Origin: Oceanitalea stevensii
GTDB lineage: Bacteria; Actinomycetota; Actinomycetes; Actinomycetales; Actinomycetaceae
NCBI RefSeq assembly: GCF_014837105.1
Contig: NZ_JACSPO010000004.1
Location: 168,732-232,731, forward strand
DNA length: 64,000 bases
Reading direction: 5' to 3'
Part shown: positions 52,633-63,300 of the stretch, in pieces
How positions within the stretch are numbered: position 1 is the stretch's first letter
How the letters are laid out: every line of letters begins with the position of its first letter
Position numbers and translations under genes: made by a program
The notes under the pieces: model-generated
Database searches by the model: none
What the model was told of the DNA's origin: nothing
The model's input: the letters and a program-made list of their open reading frames with translations, nothing else

Positions 52633-54348
52633 TCAGGCGCGGGCGGTGGCCTCGGGGCGGCCGAGGACGGCGGAGCGCAGGACGTCCAGACCCACCGAGC
52701 CGACGTCGAGCGCCCGCCGGTGGAAGGACTTGAGGTCGAAGGTCTCCCCACGCGAGACGGCCTGGTCCCGGGCGGAGTCGCGCAGCTGCTCCCACAGCCG
52801 CTGACCCACCTTGTAGGACGGCGCCTGGGCGGGCCAGCCGAGGTAGCGGTCGAGCTCGAAGGCGAGGAAGCCCTCGGCCATGTTCGCGTTCTCCTTGAGG
52901 AACTCCCACGCCTTGGGCGCGTCCCAGGTGCCGCCGCCCCACTGGGCGGGGGCGGGCTTGCCGAGGTGGACGCCGATGTCGAGCACCACGCGCGCCGCGC
53001 GCAGGCGCTGGCCGTCGAGCATGCCGAGGTAGTCGGCCGGGTCGTCGAGGTAGCCGAGGTCGGCCATGAGGCGCTCGGCGTACAGCGCCCAGCCCTCGCC
53101 GTGGCCGCTCACCCAGCACGCGAGGCGGCGCCAGGTGTTGAGCAGCTCCGAGCGGTAGGCGGTCTGGCCGATCTGGAGGTGGTGCCCGGGGACGCCCTCG
53201 TGGAAGACGGTCGTGAGCTCGCGCCACGTGCTGAACTCCGTGACGCCCGCGGGCACGGACCACCACATGCGTCCGGGGCGGGAGAAGTCGGCGCTCGGGC
53301 CGGTGTAGTAGATGCCGCCGCTCTGCGTCGGGGCGATGCGGCACTCGAGGCGGCGGACCGGCTCCGGGATGTCGAACTGCGTGCCGCTGAGCTCGCTCAC
53401 CGCGCGGTCGGAGGTCTCCTGCATCCAGGCCCGCAGCGCCTCGGTGCCGTGGAGCTGGCGGCTCGGGTCGGCGTCGAGGCGGGCCATCGCCTCGGCCGGG
53501 CTCGTGCCCGGCCCGTAGAGCCGGGCGGCGACGGCCTCCTGCTCGGCCGTGACGCGGGCGAGCTCCTCCAGGCCCCACTCGTAGGTCTCGTCGAGGTCGA
53601 CGACGGCGCCGAGGAAGTGGCGCGACCACAGCGAGTAGCGCTCGCGGCCGACGGCGTCCTGCGCGCCGGCACGCGGCGCGAGCTCCTCACGCAGCATCTG
53701 GGCGAGCTCGCCGTAGGCGCGGCGCGCCGCGGCGGCGCCGCCGATCAGCGCCTCGGCGAGAGCGCCGGTGGGCTCGGTACCGTCCGGCCGGGCGCCGTCG
53801 ACGAAGGTGTCGAAGAAGGAGGTGCCCTCCGCGGCCAGCTCCTCAGCCTGGACGATGCACGCCTCGACCTGGCGCAGTGCGGCGATCTTCCCGTCGGCGG
53901 CCGAGGCGCGCAGCGACTCCTGGTAGCCGGACATCGCCTCGGGCAGGGCGGCCAGCCGGCGCGCCACGCACTCCCAGTCACCGGCGGTGTCGGTGGGCAT
54001 GAGGTCGAAGACGTCCCGCAGGTCCTGGACCGGGGACGCGATGACGTTGAGCTCGCGGCCGAGCTCGCCGGCCATGTACAGCTCCACCTCCAGGCCCAGG
54101 CGCTCGGCCATGGCGGCCTTCGTCGTCGCGTCGACCTCGTCGACGGCGTCGGTGGCGGCCACCCGGGCGACCGACTCCATCGCGGCCTCGGCCCGCGCCA
54201 GCTGACCGTCGGGCGAGAGGTCGGGGAGCTCGTCGTCGTGACCGGGGATCCCCAGGGAGGTGGCCGCGACCGGGTCGAGCTCGGCGAGACGGACGACGTA
54301 CTGCTCGGCGATGGCGTCGAGGGCGGTGCTGCCGCGGGGATTGGTCAC
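52633..54348 (-). CDS. DUF885-family metallopeptidase-like protein
   Basis: 571 residues. The zinc motif HEGVPGHH (His383, Glu384, His389/390) is followed by SGHGEGWALYAERLMADLGYLDDP with the further Glu ligand. The N-terminal helical region has PVQDLRDVFDLMP and ALPEAMSGYQESL. DUF885 proteins are M32/M3-like putative carboxypeptidases or dipeptidases. No signal peptide, so cytoplasmic. It is separated from maf by 40 nt and may share its transcript. Confidence 0.88.
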   Translation of the reverse strand: MTNPRGSTALDAIAEQYVVRLAELDPVAATSLGIPGHDDELPDLSPDGQLARAEAAMESVARVAATDAVDEVDATTKAAMAERLGLEVELYMAGELGRELNVIASPVQDLRDVFDLMPTDTAGDWECVARRLAALPEAMSGYQESLRASAADGKIAALRQVEACIVQAEELAAEGTSFFDTFVDGARPDGTEPTGALAEALIGGAAAARRAYGELAQMLREELAPRAGAQDAVGRERYSLWSRHFLGAVVDLDETYEWGLEELARVTAEQEAVAARLYGPGTSPAEAMARLDADPSRQLHGTEALRAWMQETSDRAVSELSGTQFDIPEPVRRLECRIAPTQSGGIYYTGPSADFSRPGRMWWSVPAGVTEFSTWRELTTVFHEGVPGHHLQIGQTAYRSELLNTWRRLACWVSGHGEGWALYAERLMADLGYLDDPADYLGMLDGQRLRAARVVLDIGVHLGKPAPAQWGGGTWDAPKAWEFLKENANMAEGFLAFELDRYLGWPAQAPSYKVGQRLWEQLRDSARDQAVSRGETFDLKSFHRRALDVGSVGLDVLRSAVLGRPEATARA

Positions 54349-54635
54349 GCGGTCGAGCGTATTCCTTTACACGCGCCGTCCGGACGGTGCCACACGTGCG
54401 CACGGGTTGAGAGTCAGGTCACGCTCGACGCGGGGCCGGGGTGAGAGCCGGGGTGAAGCGCCCACCCTCCGTCGGAAGGAGGTCAACCGGCCCTCCCAAA
54501 GGAGGGGCGGCCGCTCCGTCGTGATCGGCTCGGCAAGGACGCGCCGCGCCGCCCTGGCTCGCCGGTGTGCGTCTCGCGGGTGGCCCGGGTCCAAGGGCCC
54601 CCGTCCGCGCTCCTGCGGCGCGCGAGGATCGGGGA

Positions 54636-54656
54636 CGCGCCGGGCCCCCCGGCGCG
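54636..54656 (+). promoter_or_regulatory. Hairpin next to the ribosome site of the formate/nitrite channel gene
   Basis: CGCGCCGGG (54636-54644) and CCCGGCGCG (54648-54656) form a perfect 9-bp stem with a 3-nt loop, 3 nt before the GGAGAG ribosome site. The 320-bp gap 54349-54668 also has the dyad CCCTCC-CAAA-GGAGGG around 54500-54515. The remaining sequence shows no recognisable RNA family. This may be a structured leader that controls translation, but no ligand is suggested. Confidence 0.35.
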
Positions 54657-54668
54657 GACGGGAGAGTC

Positions 54669-55523
54669 ATGACCGGCACGGTGTCGGAGTCCCCGGGGAT
54701 CCCCTCCCCGGCGCAGCTGGCCCGGGCGGCGGAGGACGCCGCCTGCGCCAAGGCCACCGGCCGCCCGCTCGGCTCCTTCCTCCTCGCCGTCACCGCCGGC
54801 GGCTACATCGCCCTGGCCTTCGTCTTCTGGACGACGAGCCAGGTGGGCGCGCAGGCGCTGCCGTGGGGCGTGGCCAGGGTGCTCGGCGGGCTCGTCTTCT
54901 CCACCGGCATCGTGCTCGTCGTCCTCACCGGCGCCGAGCTGTTCACGTCCTCCACGCTCACCCTCACCGCGCGGGCGAGCGGCCGGATCACCTGGGCGCA
55001 GCTGCTGCGCAACTGGGCGGTCGTCTACGCGGGCAACTTCCTCGGTGCCCTCACCGTCGTCGCCCTCGTCTACGCCGGTGGCACGTGGCACGCCGCCGAC
55101 GGCGCCTGGGGCCGGGTGATCCTGGACACCGCCGTCGGCAAGGTCGGGCACTCCGCCGTCGAGGCCTTCGTCCTCGGGGTGCTGTGCAACCTCATGGTGT
55201 GCGTGGCCGTGTGGGCCGCGTACTCGGGGCGCACGACGACCGACAAGGTCCTCGCCCTCACCCTGCCCATCGCGCTGTTCGTCTCCGCCGGGTTCGAGCA
55301 CTCGGTGGCGAACATGTTCCTCCTGCCGCTCGCGCTGCTCCTGCGCGGGACCGCGGGTGCCGAGCTCGCCGGCGACTACGCCGCGGTGACGTGGGACGCG
55401 GTCCTGCTCGGGAACCTGCTGCCCGTGACCCTGGGCAACGTCGTCGGCGGCGGCGTCATGATCGGCCTCATGTACTGGACCATCTTCCGCCGACCTGCCC
55501 GCCACGCGCCGTCGGCGGGGTGA
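54669..55523 (+). CDS. Formate/nitrite transporter family channel
   Basis: 284 residues, ATG with GGGAGAG upstream. Pentameric anion channel for formate, nitrite or hydrosulfide. Six membrane helices; signature segments VLTGAELFTSSTL, VLGVLCNLMVCVAVW and the final LGNLLPVTLGNVVGGGVMIG. Sequence alone does not separate FocA from NirC. It stands alone, convergent with the carboxylase genes, with a long structured leader. Confidence 0.92.
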   Translation: MTGTVSESPGIPSPAQLARAAEDAACAKATGRPLGSFLLAVTAGGYIALAFVFWTTSQVGAQALPWGVARVLGGLVFSTGIVLVVLTGAELFTSSTLTLTARASGRITWAQLLRNWAVVYAGNFLGALTVVALVYAGGTWHAADGAWGRVILDTAVGKVGHSAVEAFVLGVLCNLMVCVAVWAAYSGRTTTDKVLALTLPIALFVSAGFEHSVANMFLLPLALLLRGTAGAELAGDYAAVTWDAVLLGNLLPVTLGNVVGGGVMIGLMYWTIFRRPARHAPSAG

Positions 55524-55566
55524 CCGACGTCGGGTCCCCCGCGTCGGGCTGTGGGGACGGGCTGCG

Positions 55567-55812
55567 TCAGGGGTGCAGGGACCAGCGCCAGGCGCCGGGG
55601 CCGGCCACCGGCCGGCGGCCGAGCCGGCGCCCGTGGTCGGACCACGGGGACGGGACGCGGGCGGCGGCTGCGCCGGCGGCGTCGGCCGCCGCGGCCCGCG
55701 CCGCGACGATCCCCGCGACGAGGGCCGCGAGCTCGACGTCGTCGGGCACGCCCCGCACGACGCGCAGCTGCGCGGCGGTGAGGTCCCCGGACTCGCCCGT
55801 CGCGCTGCTCAC
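55567..55812 (-). CDS. Acyl-CoA carboxylase epsilon subunit
   Basis: 81 residues from GTG 55812, overlapping the carboxyltransferase stop by 4 nt. It has the short [24 protein letters not shown] start and the conserved C-terminal [27 protein letters not shown]. These small actinobacterial subunits bind and stimulate the carboxyltransferase/biotin carboxylase complex. The sequence after residue 40 is Ala-rich linker. Confidence 0.85.
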   Translation of the reverse strand: MSSATGESGDLTAAQLRVVRGVPDDVELAALVAGIVAARAAAADAAGAAAARVPSPWSDHGRRLGRRPVAGPGAWRWSLHP

Positions 55813-57401
55813 AGCGGGATGTTCCCGTGCTTCTTCGCCGGCAGCGTCGCGCGCTTGGTGGCCAGCGCACGCAGCGCCCGCACCACCTGGACACGCGTCT
55901 CGGACGGGGCGATGACGGCGTCGACGTAGCCGCGCGCGGCCGCGTCCCACGGGTTGACGATCGCGTCCTCGTACTCCGCGGTGAGCCGCGCCCGCTCCGC
56001 CTCGACGTCGCCGCCCTCGTCGGCCACCTTCTTCAGCGCGCCGCGCTGGAGGATGTTGACCGCGCCGCCGGAGCCCATGACGGCGATCTGGGCGGTGGGC
56101 CACGCGAGGTTGACGTCCGCGCCGAGCTGCTTGGAGCCCATGACGATGTACGCCCCGCCGTAGGCCTTGCGGGTGATGACGGTGACGAGCGGGACCGTCG
56201 CCTCGGCGTAGGCGTAGATGAGCTTGGCGCCGCGGCGGATGATGCCGTTCCACTCCTGGTCGGTGCCCGGCAGGAAGCCCGGCACGTCGACGAAGGTGAG
56301 GACGGGGATGTTGAAGGCGTCGCAGGTGCGCACGAAGCGGGCCGCCTTCTCCGCGGCGTTGATGTCGAGCGTCCCGGCCATCTGCAGCGGCTGGTTGGCG
56401 ATGATCCCGACGGGACGACCCTCGACGTGCCCGAACGCGGTGATGATGTTCTGCGCGTAGAGCTGCTGCACCTCGAGGAGCTCGCCGTCGTCGACGACGT
56501 GCTCGACGACGGTGCGCATGTCGTAGGGCTGGTTGTCGGAGTCCGGGACGAGCGCGTCGAGCTCGACGTCGGCGTCGGTCACCTCGAGCGGCTCGTTCTC
56601 CGCCGGCCAGGTGGGCGGCTCGCTGAGGTTGTTGGCGGGGAGGAAGGCGAGCAGGGCACGGACGAAGTCGAGCGCGTCCTCCTCGTCCTCGGCGAGGTAG
56701 TGGGCGACGCCGGAGCGCTCGTTGTGCGTGGCCGCGCCGCCGAGCTCCTCGAAGCCGACCTCCTCACCGGTGACCGCCTTGATGACGTCGGGGCCGGTGA
56801 TGAACATGTTCGACGTCTTGTCCGCCATGACGATGAAGTCGGTGAGGGCGGGGGAGTAGACGGCGCCGCCGGCGCTGGGGCCGAGGATGAGGGAGATCTG
56901 CGGGATGACCCCGGAGGCCGCGACGTTGCGGCGGAAGATCTCGGCGAACTGGGTGAGCGCGGCCACGCCCTCCTGGATCCGGGCGCCTCCGCCGTCGGAG
57001 ATCCCGATGAGCGGCACCCCGGTGCGCAGGGCGAGGTCCATGACCTTGGTGATCTTCTGCCCGTGGACCTCACCGAGGCTGCCACCGAAGACGGAGAAGT
57101 CCTGGGAGTAGATGCACACCTGGCGGCCGTCGACCGTCCCGTACCCGACGACGACGCCGTCACCGGCCACCTTGCGCTTGTCCAGCCCGAAGTTGGTCGA
57201 GCGGTGGGTGGCGAAGGCGTCCAGCTCGACGAAGCTGCCCTCGTCGAGCAGCCCCTCGATGCGCTCGCGGGCGCTCTTCTTGCCGCGCCCGTGCTGCTTC
57301 TCCTGCGCCACGGCCTCGGCGCGCTCGAGCTCGGTGTTCCGGGCGGTGAGATCGGCGAGCCGGGCAGCGGTGCCGGTGAGGTCTGTGGGTTCGGAGGTCA
57401 C
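55809..57401 (-). CDS. Acyl-CoA carboxylase carboxyltransferase (beta) subunit
   Basis: 530 residues from GTG 57401. Two crotonase-like halves: N-terminal [46 protein letters not shown] CoA site (IYSQDF here), [15 protein letters not shown] and [17 protein letters not shown]-terminal [50 protein letters not shown] and [13 protein letters not shown]. Close to AccD5/PccB-type proteins, so propionyl-CoA or acetyl-CoA is the substrate. It works with the alpha subunit at 49311 and the epsilon subunit overlapping its end. Confidence 0.95.
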   Translation of the reverse strand: MTSEPTDLTGTAARLADLTARNTELERAEAVAQEKQHGRGKKSARERIEGLLDEGSFVELDAFATHRSTNFGLDKRKVAGDGVVVGYGTVDGRQVCIYSQDFSVFGGSLGEVHGQKITKVMDLALRTGVPLIGISDGGGARIQEGVAALTQFAEIFRRNVAASGVIPQISLILGPSAGGAVYSPALTDFIVMADKTSNMFITGPDVIKAVTGEEVGFEELGGAATHNERSGVAHYLAEDEEDALDFVRALLAFLPANNLSEPPTWPAENEPLEVTDADVELDALVPDSDNQPYDMRTVVEHVVDDGELLEVQQLYAQNIITAFGHVEGRPVGIIANQPLQMAGTLDINAAEKAARFVRTCDAFNIPVLTFVDVPGFLPGTDQEWNGIIRRGAKLIYAYAEATVPLVTVITRKAYGGAYIVMGSKQLGADVNLAWPTAQIAVMGSGGAVNILQRGALKKVADEGGDVEAERARLTAEYEDAIVNPWDAAARGYVDAVIAPSETRVQVVRALRALATKRATLPAKKHGNIPL

Positions 57402-57495
57402 CCGGCGAGCGTACGTGTGGCGGGCCACCACCCTCGCTGCCTGGACGCGGCGTTTCGGCGACGCGGTGTTGTGGGGCCCCGACAAACGGTGCTCG

Positions 57496-58203
57496 CTACG
57501 GGGCGAGGGCCGCCTCGATGAGCTCGACGAAGACCTCCGCCGGCTGTGCGCCCACGACGGGCGTCCCGGCCACGACGAAGCTCGGCGTGGACTGCAGGCC
57601 CAGGCTCTGCGCCTCGTCGACGTTGCGCTGCACGGTGCCGAGGACGGCGGGGTCGGTGAGGTCGGCGCCGAACTGCTCGAGGTCCAGGCCCAGCTGCTCG
57701 GCCATGGCGGTGAGCTGCTCGGGGGAGCGGGCGTCCATGTCGGCGAAGAGCAGCTCGTGGAACTCCTGGTAGCGGCCCTGCTCCGCCGCGGCAGCGGCCG
57801 CCACGGCGGCGCGCGTGGAGTCCTCACCGAGGATGCTGATGTCGCGCCACTCGAGGCGCACCGAGCCCTCCTCGACGTACTCGAGGACCGTCGGCTGCGT
57901 CTCCACCACCCAGCGCTGGCAGTAGGGGCAGCTGTAGTCGGAGAAGACGACCACGCCCACCGGAGCGTCGACAGGTCCCGCGGCCATGGGGTCTCCCTCC
58001 AGGCGCCTCGTGAGGTCCGGGGCCGGCGCGGGCGCGGTGGACTCGGTGGGGGCGGCGGAGGGGGCCGGCGGCGTCGTCACCGGGACCGCGGAGGGGGTGG
58101 CGTCCTCGTCGCCGGTGCTGCCGACAAGGAGCCCGCCGACCACCGCCACGACGACGAGGAGGAGCAGGACGGGCACGAGGATGCGGGCGCGGGACGCGGG
58201 CAT
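57496..58203 (-). CDS. Membrane-anchored DsbA-like thiol oxidoreductase
   Basis: 235 residues. One N-terminal helix ([21 protein letters not shown]), a Pro/Ala/Thr linker (about 35-65) and a thioredoxin-fold domain with the active site CPYC (Cys92, Cys95) in [12 protein letters not shown] and the cis-Pro loop [10 protein letters not shown]. It forms or shuffles disulfides in exported proteins outside the membrane. A protein of this kind could oxidise small exported Cys peptides, although no direct link to the 39.2 kb peptide is shown. Confidence 0.9.
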   Translation of the reverse strand: MPASRARILVPVLLLLVVVAVVGGLLVGSTGDEDATPSAVPVTTPPAPSAAPTESTAPAPAPDLTRRLEGDPMAAGPVDAPVGVVVFSDYSCPYCQRWVVETQPTVLEYVEEGSVRLEWRDISILGEDSTRAAVAAAAAAEQGRYQEFHELLFADMDARSPEQLTAMAEQLGLDLEQFGADLTDPAVLGTVQRNVDEAQSLGLQSTPSFVVAGTPVVGAQPAEVFVELIEAALAP

Positions 58204-58273
58204 GGACGGGCTCCAGAGGTAGGCGGTCCGGCCATGCTAAGCCCGGCCCGCGGCGCTGTGGTTGGGTGGGCGC

Positions 58274-59134
58274 GTGACCGAGCAGCCCTTCGCGCGTGTC
58301 GTCCGGCTGGCCGAGGTGGGCTCGACGAGCACCGCCCTGCGCGAGGCCGTCGCTGCCGACCCGGCCGCCTGGCCGCACCTGTCCGCGCTCGTCGCCGAGC
58401 ACCAGACCGCCGGCCGTGGCCGCACCGGCCGCAGCTGGCTCACCCCGCCGGGCGTCGCGCTCACCGCCTCGCTGCTGCTGCGCCCGCGGGTGCCGCTCGA
58501 GCGCGTCCCCTGGCTCACCCTCCTCGCCGGCCTCGCCGTCGTGCGGGCGGTCCGCTCCGGTGGCGGGGACCGGGCCGGCGGCGTCGGCCTCAAGTGGCCC
58601 AACGACGTCCTCGTCGACGACGGCGGGCCGGCGCTCGCGGGGTGGGGCACCGCCCGCAAGCTCGGCGGGATCCTCACCGAGCTCCTCCCGCCTGCACCCG
58701 ACGGCAGCCCGGTGGCCGTCGTCGGGATCGGCGTCAACCTCGCCCAGGACGCGGGCGCGCTGCCGGTGGCCTCGGCGACATCCATGGCCCTCGCCGGCCT
58801 GCCGGTGCCCGCGCCCACGGCCCTGCTCGACGCCGTCGGGCGCGAGCTCGGGCCGCTCGTGCGCCGCTGGGAGGAGCACGACGGTGACGCGTGCGCGTCC
58901 GGACTGCTCGCCGAGGTGGCCGCCGCCTGCCTCACCCTGGGCCGTGACGTGCGGGTCGAGCAGCCGGGTGGCCGGGTTCTCCACGGGCGCGCCGAGGCGC
59001 TCGAGCCCGACGGCTGCCTCGCGGTGCGTGACGCCGCCGGGGTGCTGCACAGGGTGCTGGCAGGGGACGTCCTGCACGTGCGGGCGGACACGGGGTCGGC
59101 GGAGGCCGGGGCGGACGTTAACCTGGAACTGTGA
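58274..59134 (+). CDS. birA: Biotin--[acetyl-CoA carboxylase] ligase
   Basis: 286 residues from GTG 58274. It makes biotinyl-AMP and attaches biotin to the carrier Lys, here presumably Lys569 of the carboxylase alpha subunit. Motifs: GSTSTALRE, GRGRTGRSWLTPPG, LKWPNDVLVDD and RKLGGILTE. The C-terminal SH3-like domain (VRVEQPGGRVLHGRAEALEPDGCLAV) is present. There is no N-terminal helix-turn-helix, so it is a class I ligase without repressor function. The stop overlaps the cyclase GTG. Confidence 0.93.
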   Translation: MTEQPFARVVRLAEVGSTSTALREAVAADPAAWPHLSALVAEHQTAGRGRTGRSWLTPPGVALTASLLLRPRVPLERVPWLTLLAGLAVVRAVRSGGGDRAGGVGLKWPNDVLVDDGGPALAGWGTARKLGGILTELLPPAPDGSPVAVVGIGVNLAQDAGALPVASATSMALAGLPVPAPTALLDAVGRELGPLVRRWEEHDGDACASGLLAEVAAACLTLGRDVRVEQPGGRVLHGRAEALEPDGCLAVRDAAGVLHRVLAGDVLHVRADTGSAEAGADVNLEL

Positions 59135-60198
59135 CGGATGCCGCAGACCTCGGGGAGACGACCGCGCCGGCGGAGCGACCCTCCGAGGAGGCGCCGCAGG
59201 GGCGGTCCACGGTCGAGGAGCGCGTGGCCGAGCTCGTCGGCGGCGCGCCGAGCCTCACGATGGTCGAGCTCGCCGAGCGCACAGGGGTCGACCTCGCGAC
59301 CGCGCGACTCTTCTGGCGCGCCATGGGCTTCCAGAACGTGGCCGACGACGCCGTCACCTTCACCGACCGGGACGTCTCGGCGCTGACGTCGATCGACTCA
59401 CTGGTCCGCGGCGGCCACGTCGACCGCGCCACCGCGGTCTCCCTGCTCCGGGCGCAGAGCTACCTCGCCGACCGCCTCGCCCTGTGGCAGGTGGAGGCGC
59501 TGGTCGAGGACGTGAGCCGCCGTCACCGGCTGGACGACACCGGCGCGCGCCTCGTCGTCCTCGACAACATCGCCGACATCGCCGGCATGTTCGAGGGTCA
59601 GCTCGTCTACGCCTGGCGCCGGCAGCTCGCAGCACTCGCCGTGCGGATGGACGCCGAGGTCGCGAGCAGGTCCGTGGAGGAGACGACGAGCGACTCCCTG
59701 CCGCTGCCGCGCGCGCTCGGCTTCATCGACATGGTGTCCTTCACCTCCAGCTCCGCCCGCCTCGGCTCCCGGGAGCTGGCGGAGCTCGTCCAGGGCTTCG
59801 AGTTCACCGCCAGGGACGTCATCACCTCCCACGGCGCGCGCGTGGTCAAGACCATCGGCGACGCCGTGCTCTTCATCGCCGACGACCTCCCCACGGCCGC
59901 CCGTGTCGCGGTCGACCTCGTCACCGAGATCCGCTCCCGGCCGGGGCTGCTCCCCGTGCGCGGCTCGGTCGTGTGGGGCCGGGTCATCTCCCGCTCGGGC
60001 GACGTCTTCGGGCCGGTCGTCAACCTCGCCTCCCGGCTGGCCGACGTCGCCGAGCCGGACTCCGTCATCACCGACCCCGCCACGAGCGAGCGGCTGTCGA
60101 CCTCCTCGGCGGCTGCGGAGTTCCAGCTCGTGCCGCTCCCGCCCGTCGACATGGCGGGGATCGGCCAGATGAGCCCCGTGGAGCTCCGCCGCGCATAG
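59131..60198 (+). CDS. Class III adenylate cyclase with Rv1264-like regulatory domain
   Basis: 355 residues, GTGA overlap with birA. The N-terminal ~170 residues (SLTMVELAERTGVDLATARLFWRAMGFQNVADDAVTFTDRDV) match the helical autoinhibitory regulatory domain of the pH-responsive Mycobacterium Rv1264 type. The catalytic domain is about 190-355: metal Asp200 (GFIDMVSFT), Asp244 (VKTIGDAVLFI) and GRVISRSGDVFGPVVNLASRLADVAEP. Both metal-binding Asp residues are present, so it should make cAMP. The birA-cyclase order is common among actinobacteria. Confidence 0.93.
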   Translation: MTDAADLGETTAPAERPSEEAPQGRSTVEERVAELVGGAPSLTMVELAERTGVDLATARLFWRAMGFQNVADDAVTFTDRDVSALTSIDSLVRGGHVDRATAVSLLRAQSYLADRLALWQVEALVEDVSRRHRLDDTGARLVVLDNIADIAGMFEGQLVYAWRRQLAALAVRMDAEVASRSVEETTSDSLPLPRALGFIDMVSFTSSSARLGSRELAELVQGFEFTARDVITSHGARVVKTIGDAVLFIADDLPTAARVAVDLVTEIRSRPGLLPVRGSVVWGRVISRSGDVFGPVVNLASRLADVAEPDSVITDPATSERLSTSSAAAEFQLVPLPPVDMAGIGQMSPVELRRA

Positions 60199-60300
60199 CC
60201 GCGCTCCGGCGTCACCGGACCGTCACGTGCGGGCCGGGAGAGCCTCGATCGGGGCAATTCGAACACGCCCGGCTTTTGCTTTTGGGCGATCGGAAGTTGG

Positions 60301-60329
60301 TTGACGGCCTAGAAAAGTGGGGCTAGCGT
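60301..60329 (+). promoter_or_regulatory. Sigma70-like promoter of the large secreted protein gene
   Basis: TTGACG (60301-60306) and TAGCGT (60324-60329) are separated by exactly 17 nt, within the most AT-rich stretch of the gap (TTTTGCTTTTGG and GAAAAG nearby). The position gives a leader of about 65 nt to the ATG. The match to consensus is good for a high-GC genome. Confidence 0.55.
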
Positions 60330-60398
60330 CACACCTGCCGGGCGGCGTCGTCAGGGACGACGTGTCGCCAGGTTTCGTGGACGACCGAAGGAGTAATG

Positions 60399-63300
60399 AT
60401 GCTCATCCCCTCTGTCCTGCCCGCTCGCGGCCCCGCGCCGAGAGCCTCCACCGGGCGCCGGGTCGTGGCAGCACTTGCCACAGCCGCCGTCATCGGGGCA
60501 GGCATGGCGGCACCCGCCGCCGCCGACGTCCTCCCTCCCCAGGAGCCAGGCGTCACCCTCCGCACCTTCCAGCTCGCGAGTGACCCGGGCGGGGTCTGCA
60601 CCCTCCGCTCGGCTACCACTCCGAACGTCGACAAGCTCATGCCGACGATCGACTGGAGCACCGACGCCGACTTCGGCGCCTCCGACAACTTCATCACCCA
60701 CGCGCTCGCCACCCTCACCGTCCCCACGGACGGCGAGTACGGCTTCCGCGTCACCAACGACGACGGCGCGCTCGTCTACCTCGACGACCAGCTGATCCTC
60801 GAGAACGACGGCCCCCAGGACTCGACGTCCGTGGAGGCGACCGTCTCCCTCACCGCCGGTACGCACGACCTGCGCATCGAGCACTACGAGGGCGGCTTCG
60901 GCCAGCGGCTCACCTTCTCGTGGAAGACGCCGGGCAGCACCCAGTGGGAGGTCGTCCCGACCTCCGCGCTCAGCACCGAGGCCGGCGTCGTCCGCGTCAC
61001 GGCCCCGGGCGTGAAGTTCTGCGAGGGCGCGACCGACACCCCCGGTGACGGCCTGCGCCTGTTCGACGTCAACCCGAACTACGAGCTCGTCGACCTGCGC
61101 CCCGAGGGCTTCGCCCCCGCCGTCTCGGCCCTCGACTTCACCGAGGACGGCGAGCTCGTCGTCGTCACGGCCGGACAGGTGAGCCCGGGCGGCTGGCAGC
61201 CCGACCCGTACACCGGCCAGGTCTACCTCATGGACGGCGTCCAGGACGCCGACGGGCCCGAGGACGTGAGCTACCGGCTCGTCCACGACGGGCTGTTCAA
61301 CCCCATGGGCGTCGACGTCATCGGCGACTCGATCTTCGTCTCCGAGCGTGACGGCCTCACCGAGCTCGTCCCCGACCCCGAGTCCGAGGACCCGGAGAAC
61401 CCGACGTACGTCCGGAACCCGGAGTACACGGACGACGAGGGGGAGGTGACCGGCAAGTTCGCCACCTGGCCCGACGGCGGCAACTTCCACGAGTTCGCCT
61501 TCGGCCTCGTCCACGACGAGGAGAACTTCTACGTCAACCTCTCCGTCGCCATCAACAACGGCGGCGCGTCGACGAACCCGCAGCCCGCGCAGAACCGTGG
61601 CACGACGATCTCGATCGACCGCGAGAGCGGCGAGGTCGACTTCATCGCCGGCGGCCTGCGCACCCCCAACGGCATCGGCTGGGGTGGCACCGACGGTGAC
61701 GACCTCTTCGCCATGGACAACCAGGGCGACTGGCTGCCCAGCTCCAAGCTCGTCCACATCAAGGAGGGGCGCTTCTTCAACCACTACACGAACCCGGCCG
61801 GTCCCTTCGACGACCAGCCGGTGAGCCCGCCCGCCGTGTGGGTGCCGCAGAACGAGATCGGCAACTCCCCGAGCGCGCCGTTCCAGCTGACGGACGGCCC
61901 CTTCGCGGGGCAGATGCTCTTCGGTGACGTCACCTACGGCGGCCTGCAGCGCGCCTTCCTCGAGGAGGTCGACGGCGAGTACCAGGGTGCCGTCTTCCGC
62001 CACACCGCGGGCCTCGAGGCCGGCGTCAACCGGACCATCGTCGGTCCCGACGGCTCGATCTACGTCGGCGGCATCGGCGAGGGCGGCAACTGGGGCGAGT
62101 CCGGCAAGCTCCGCTACGGCCTGCAGAAGCTGGAGGTCGTCGGCGACGACACCTTCGACATCAAGGAGGTCCGTGTCGTCGACGGCGGCTTCGAGCTCGA
62201 GTACACCCAGCCGCTCTCCGAGGAGACCGTCGACGGGCTCGCCGAGGCCTACGACGTCAACCAGTGGCGCTACGTGCCCACGCCCTCCTACGGCGGCCCC
62301 AAGGTGGGCGAGGAGTCCCTCCTCGTCACCGGTGCCGACCTCTCCGAGGACGGCACGACCGTGACGCTGGCGATCGACGGCCTCAAGCCGGGGCACGTCG
62401 TCCACTTCCGCTCGCCCCGCCCCTTCACGGACGCGAACGGCGACGAGCTGTGGAGCACCGAGGCGTGGTACACCCTCAACTCCCTGCCCGGCTACGTCGG
62501 CCCCGCCGACCGTGGCTACTACGAGGCGGAGGAGGCCACCCTCCTCGGTGGCGCGAACACGCACGACGAGCACAGTGGGTACTCCGGCACCGGCTTCGCC
62601 CAGAACATCCAGAACGTCGGCGCCGAGGTGCGCTTCACCGTCAACGTGGACGAGGCGGGCACCCACCCGGTCCACCTGCGCTACGCCAACGGCCCCAACC
62701 CGTCCGACAAGGACAAGACCATGTCCCTCTACGTCAACGGGGAGAAGGTCGGGCCGTGGGTGCTGCCCCGCCTCGGGGACTGGAAGACGTGGGCGACCGC
62801 CTCCCGTGACATCGAGCTCGACGCCGGGGCGAACACGATCGCGCTGCGCTACGACCAGGGCGACGACGGCAACGTCAACCTCGACGTCCTGTCCGTCGGC
62901 GAGCCCGACATCTGTGAGCCGATGACGACGGAGCCGGGCTACACCGCCCTCTTCGACGGCACGCTCGAGAGCTTCTCCGACTGGAAGCTCGCCGGCGCCG
63001 GGTCCTTCGGCCGCTGGGACGACTGCTCGCTGCGCGGGACCGGCGGCATGGGCCTGCTCTGGCACCAGGACGAGCTCGGCGAGTACAGCCTCAAGCTCGA
63101 CTGGAAGCTCGTGAAGGACGACAACGGTGGTGTGTTCGTCGGCTTCCCCAACCCGGGCAACGACCCGTGGGTGGCCGTGAACCAGGGCTACGAGATCCAG
63201 ATCGACGCGACGGACGCCGACGACCGCACGACCGGTGCGATCTACACCTTCCAGGGCGCCGACCTCGAGGCCCGCGACGCGGCCCTCAACCCGGTGGGCA

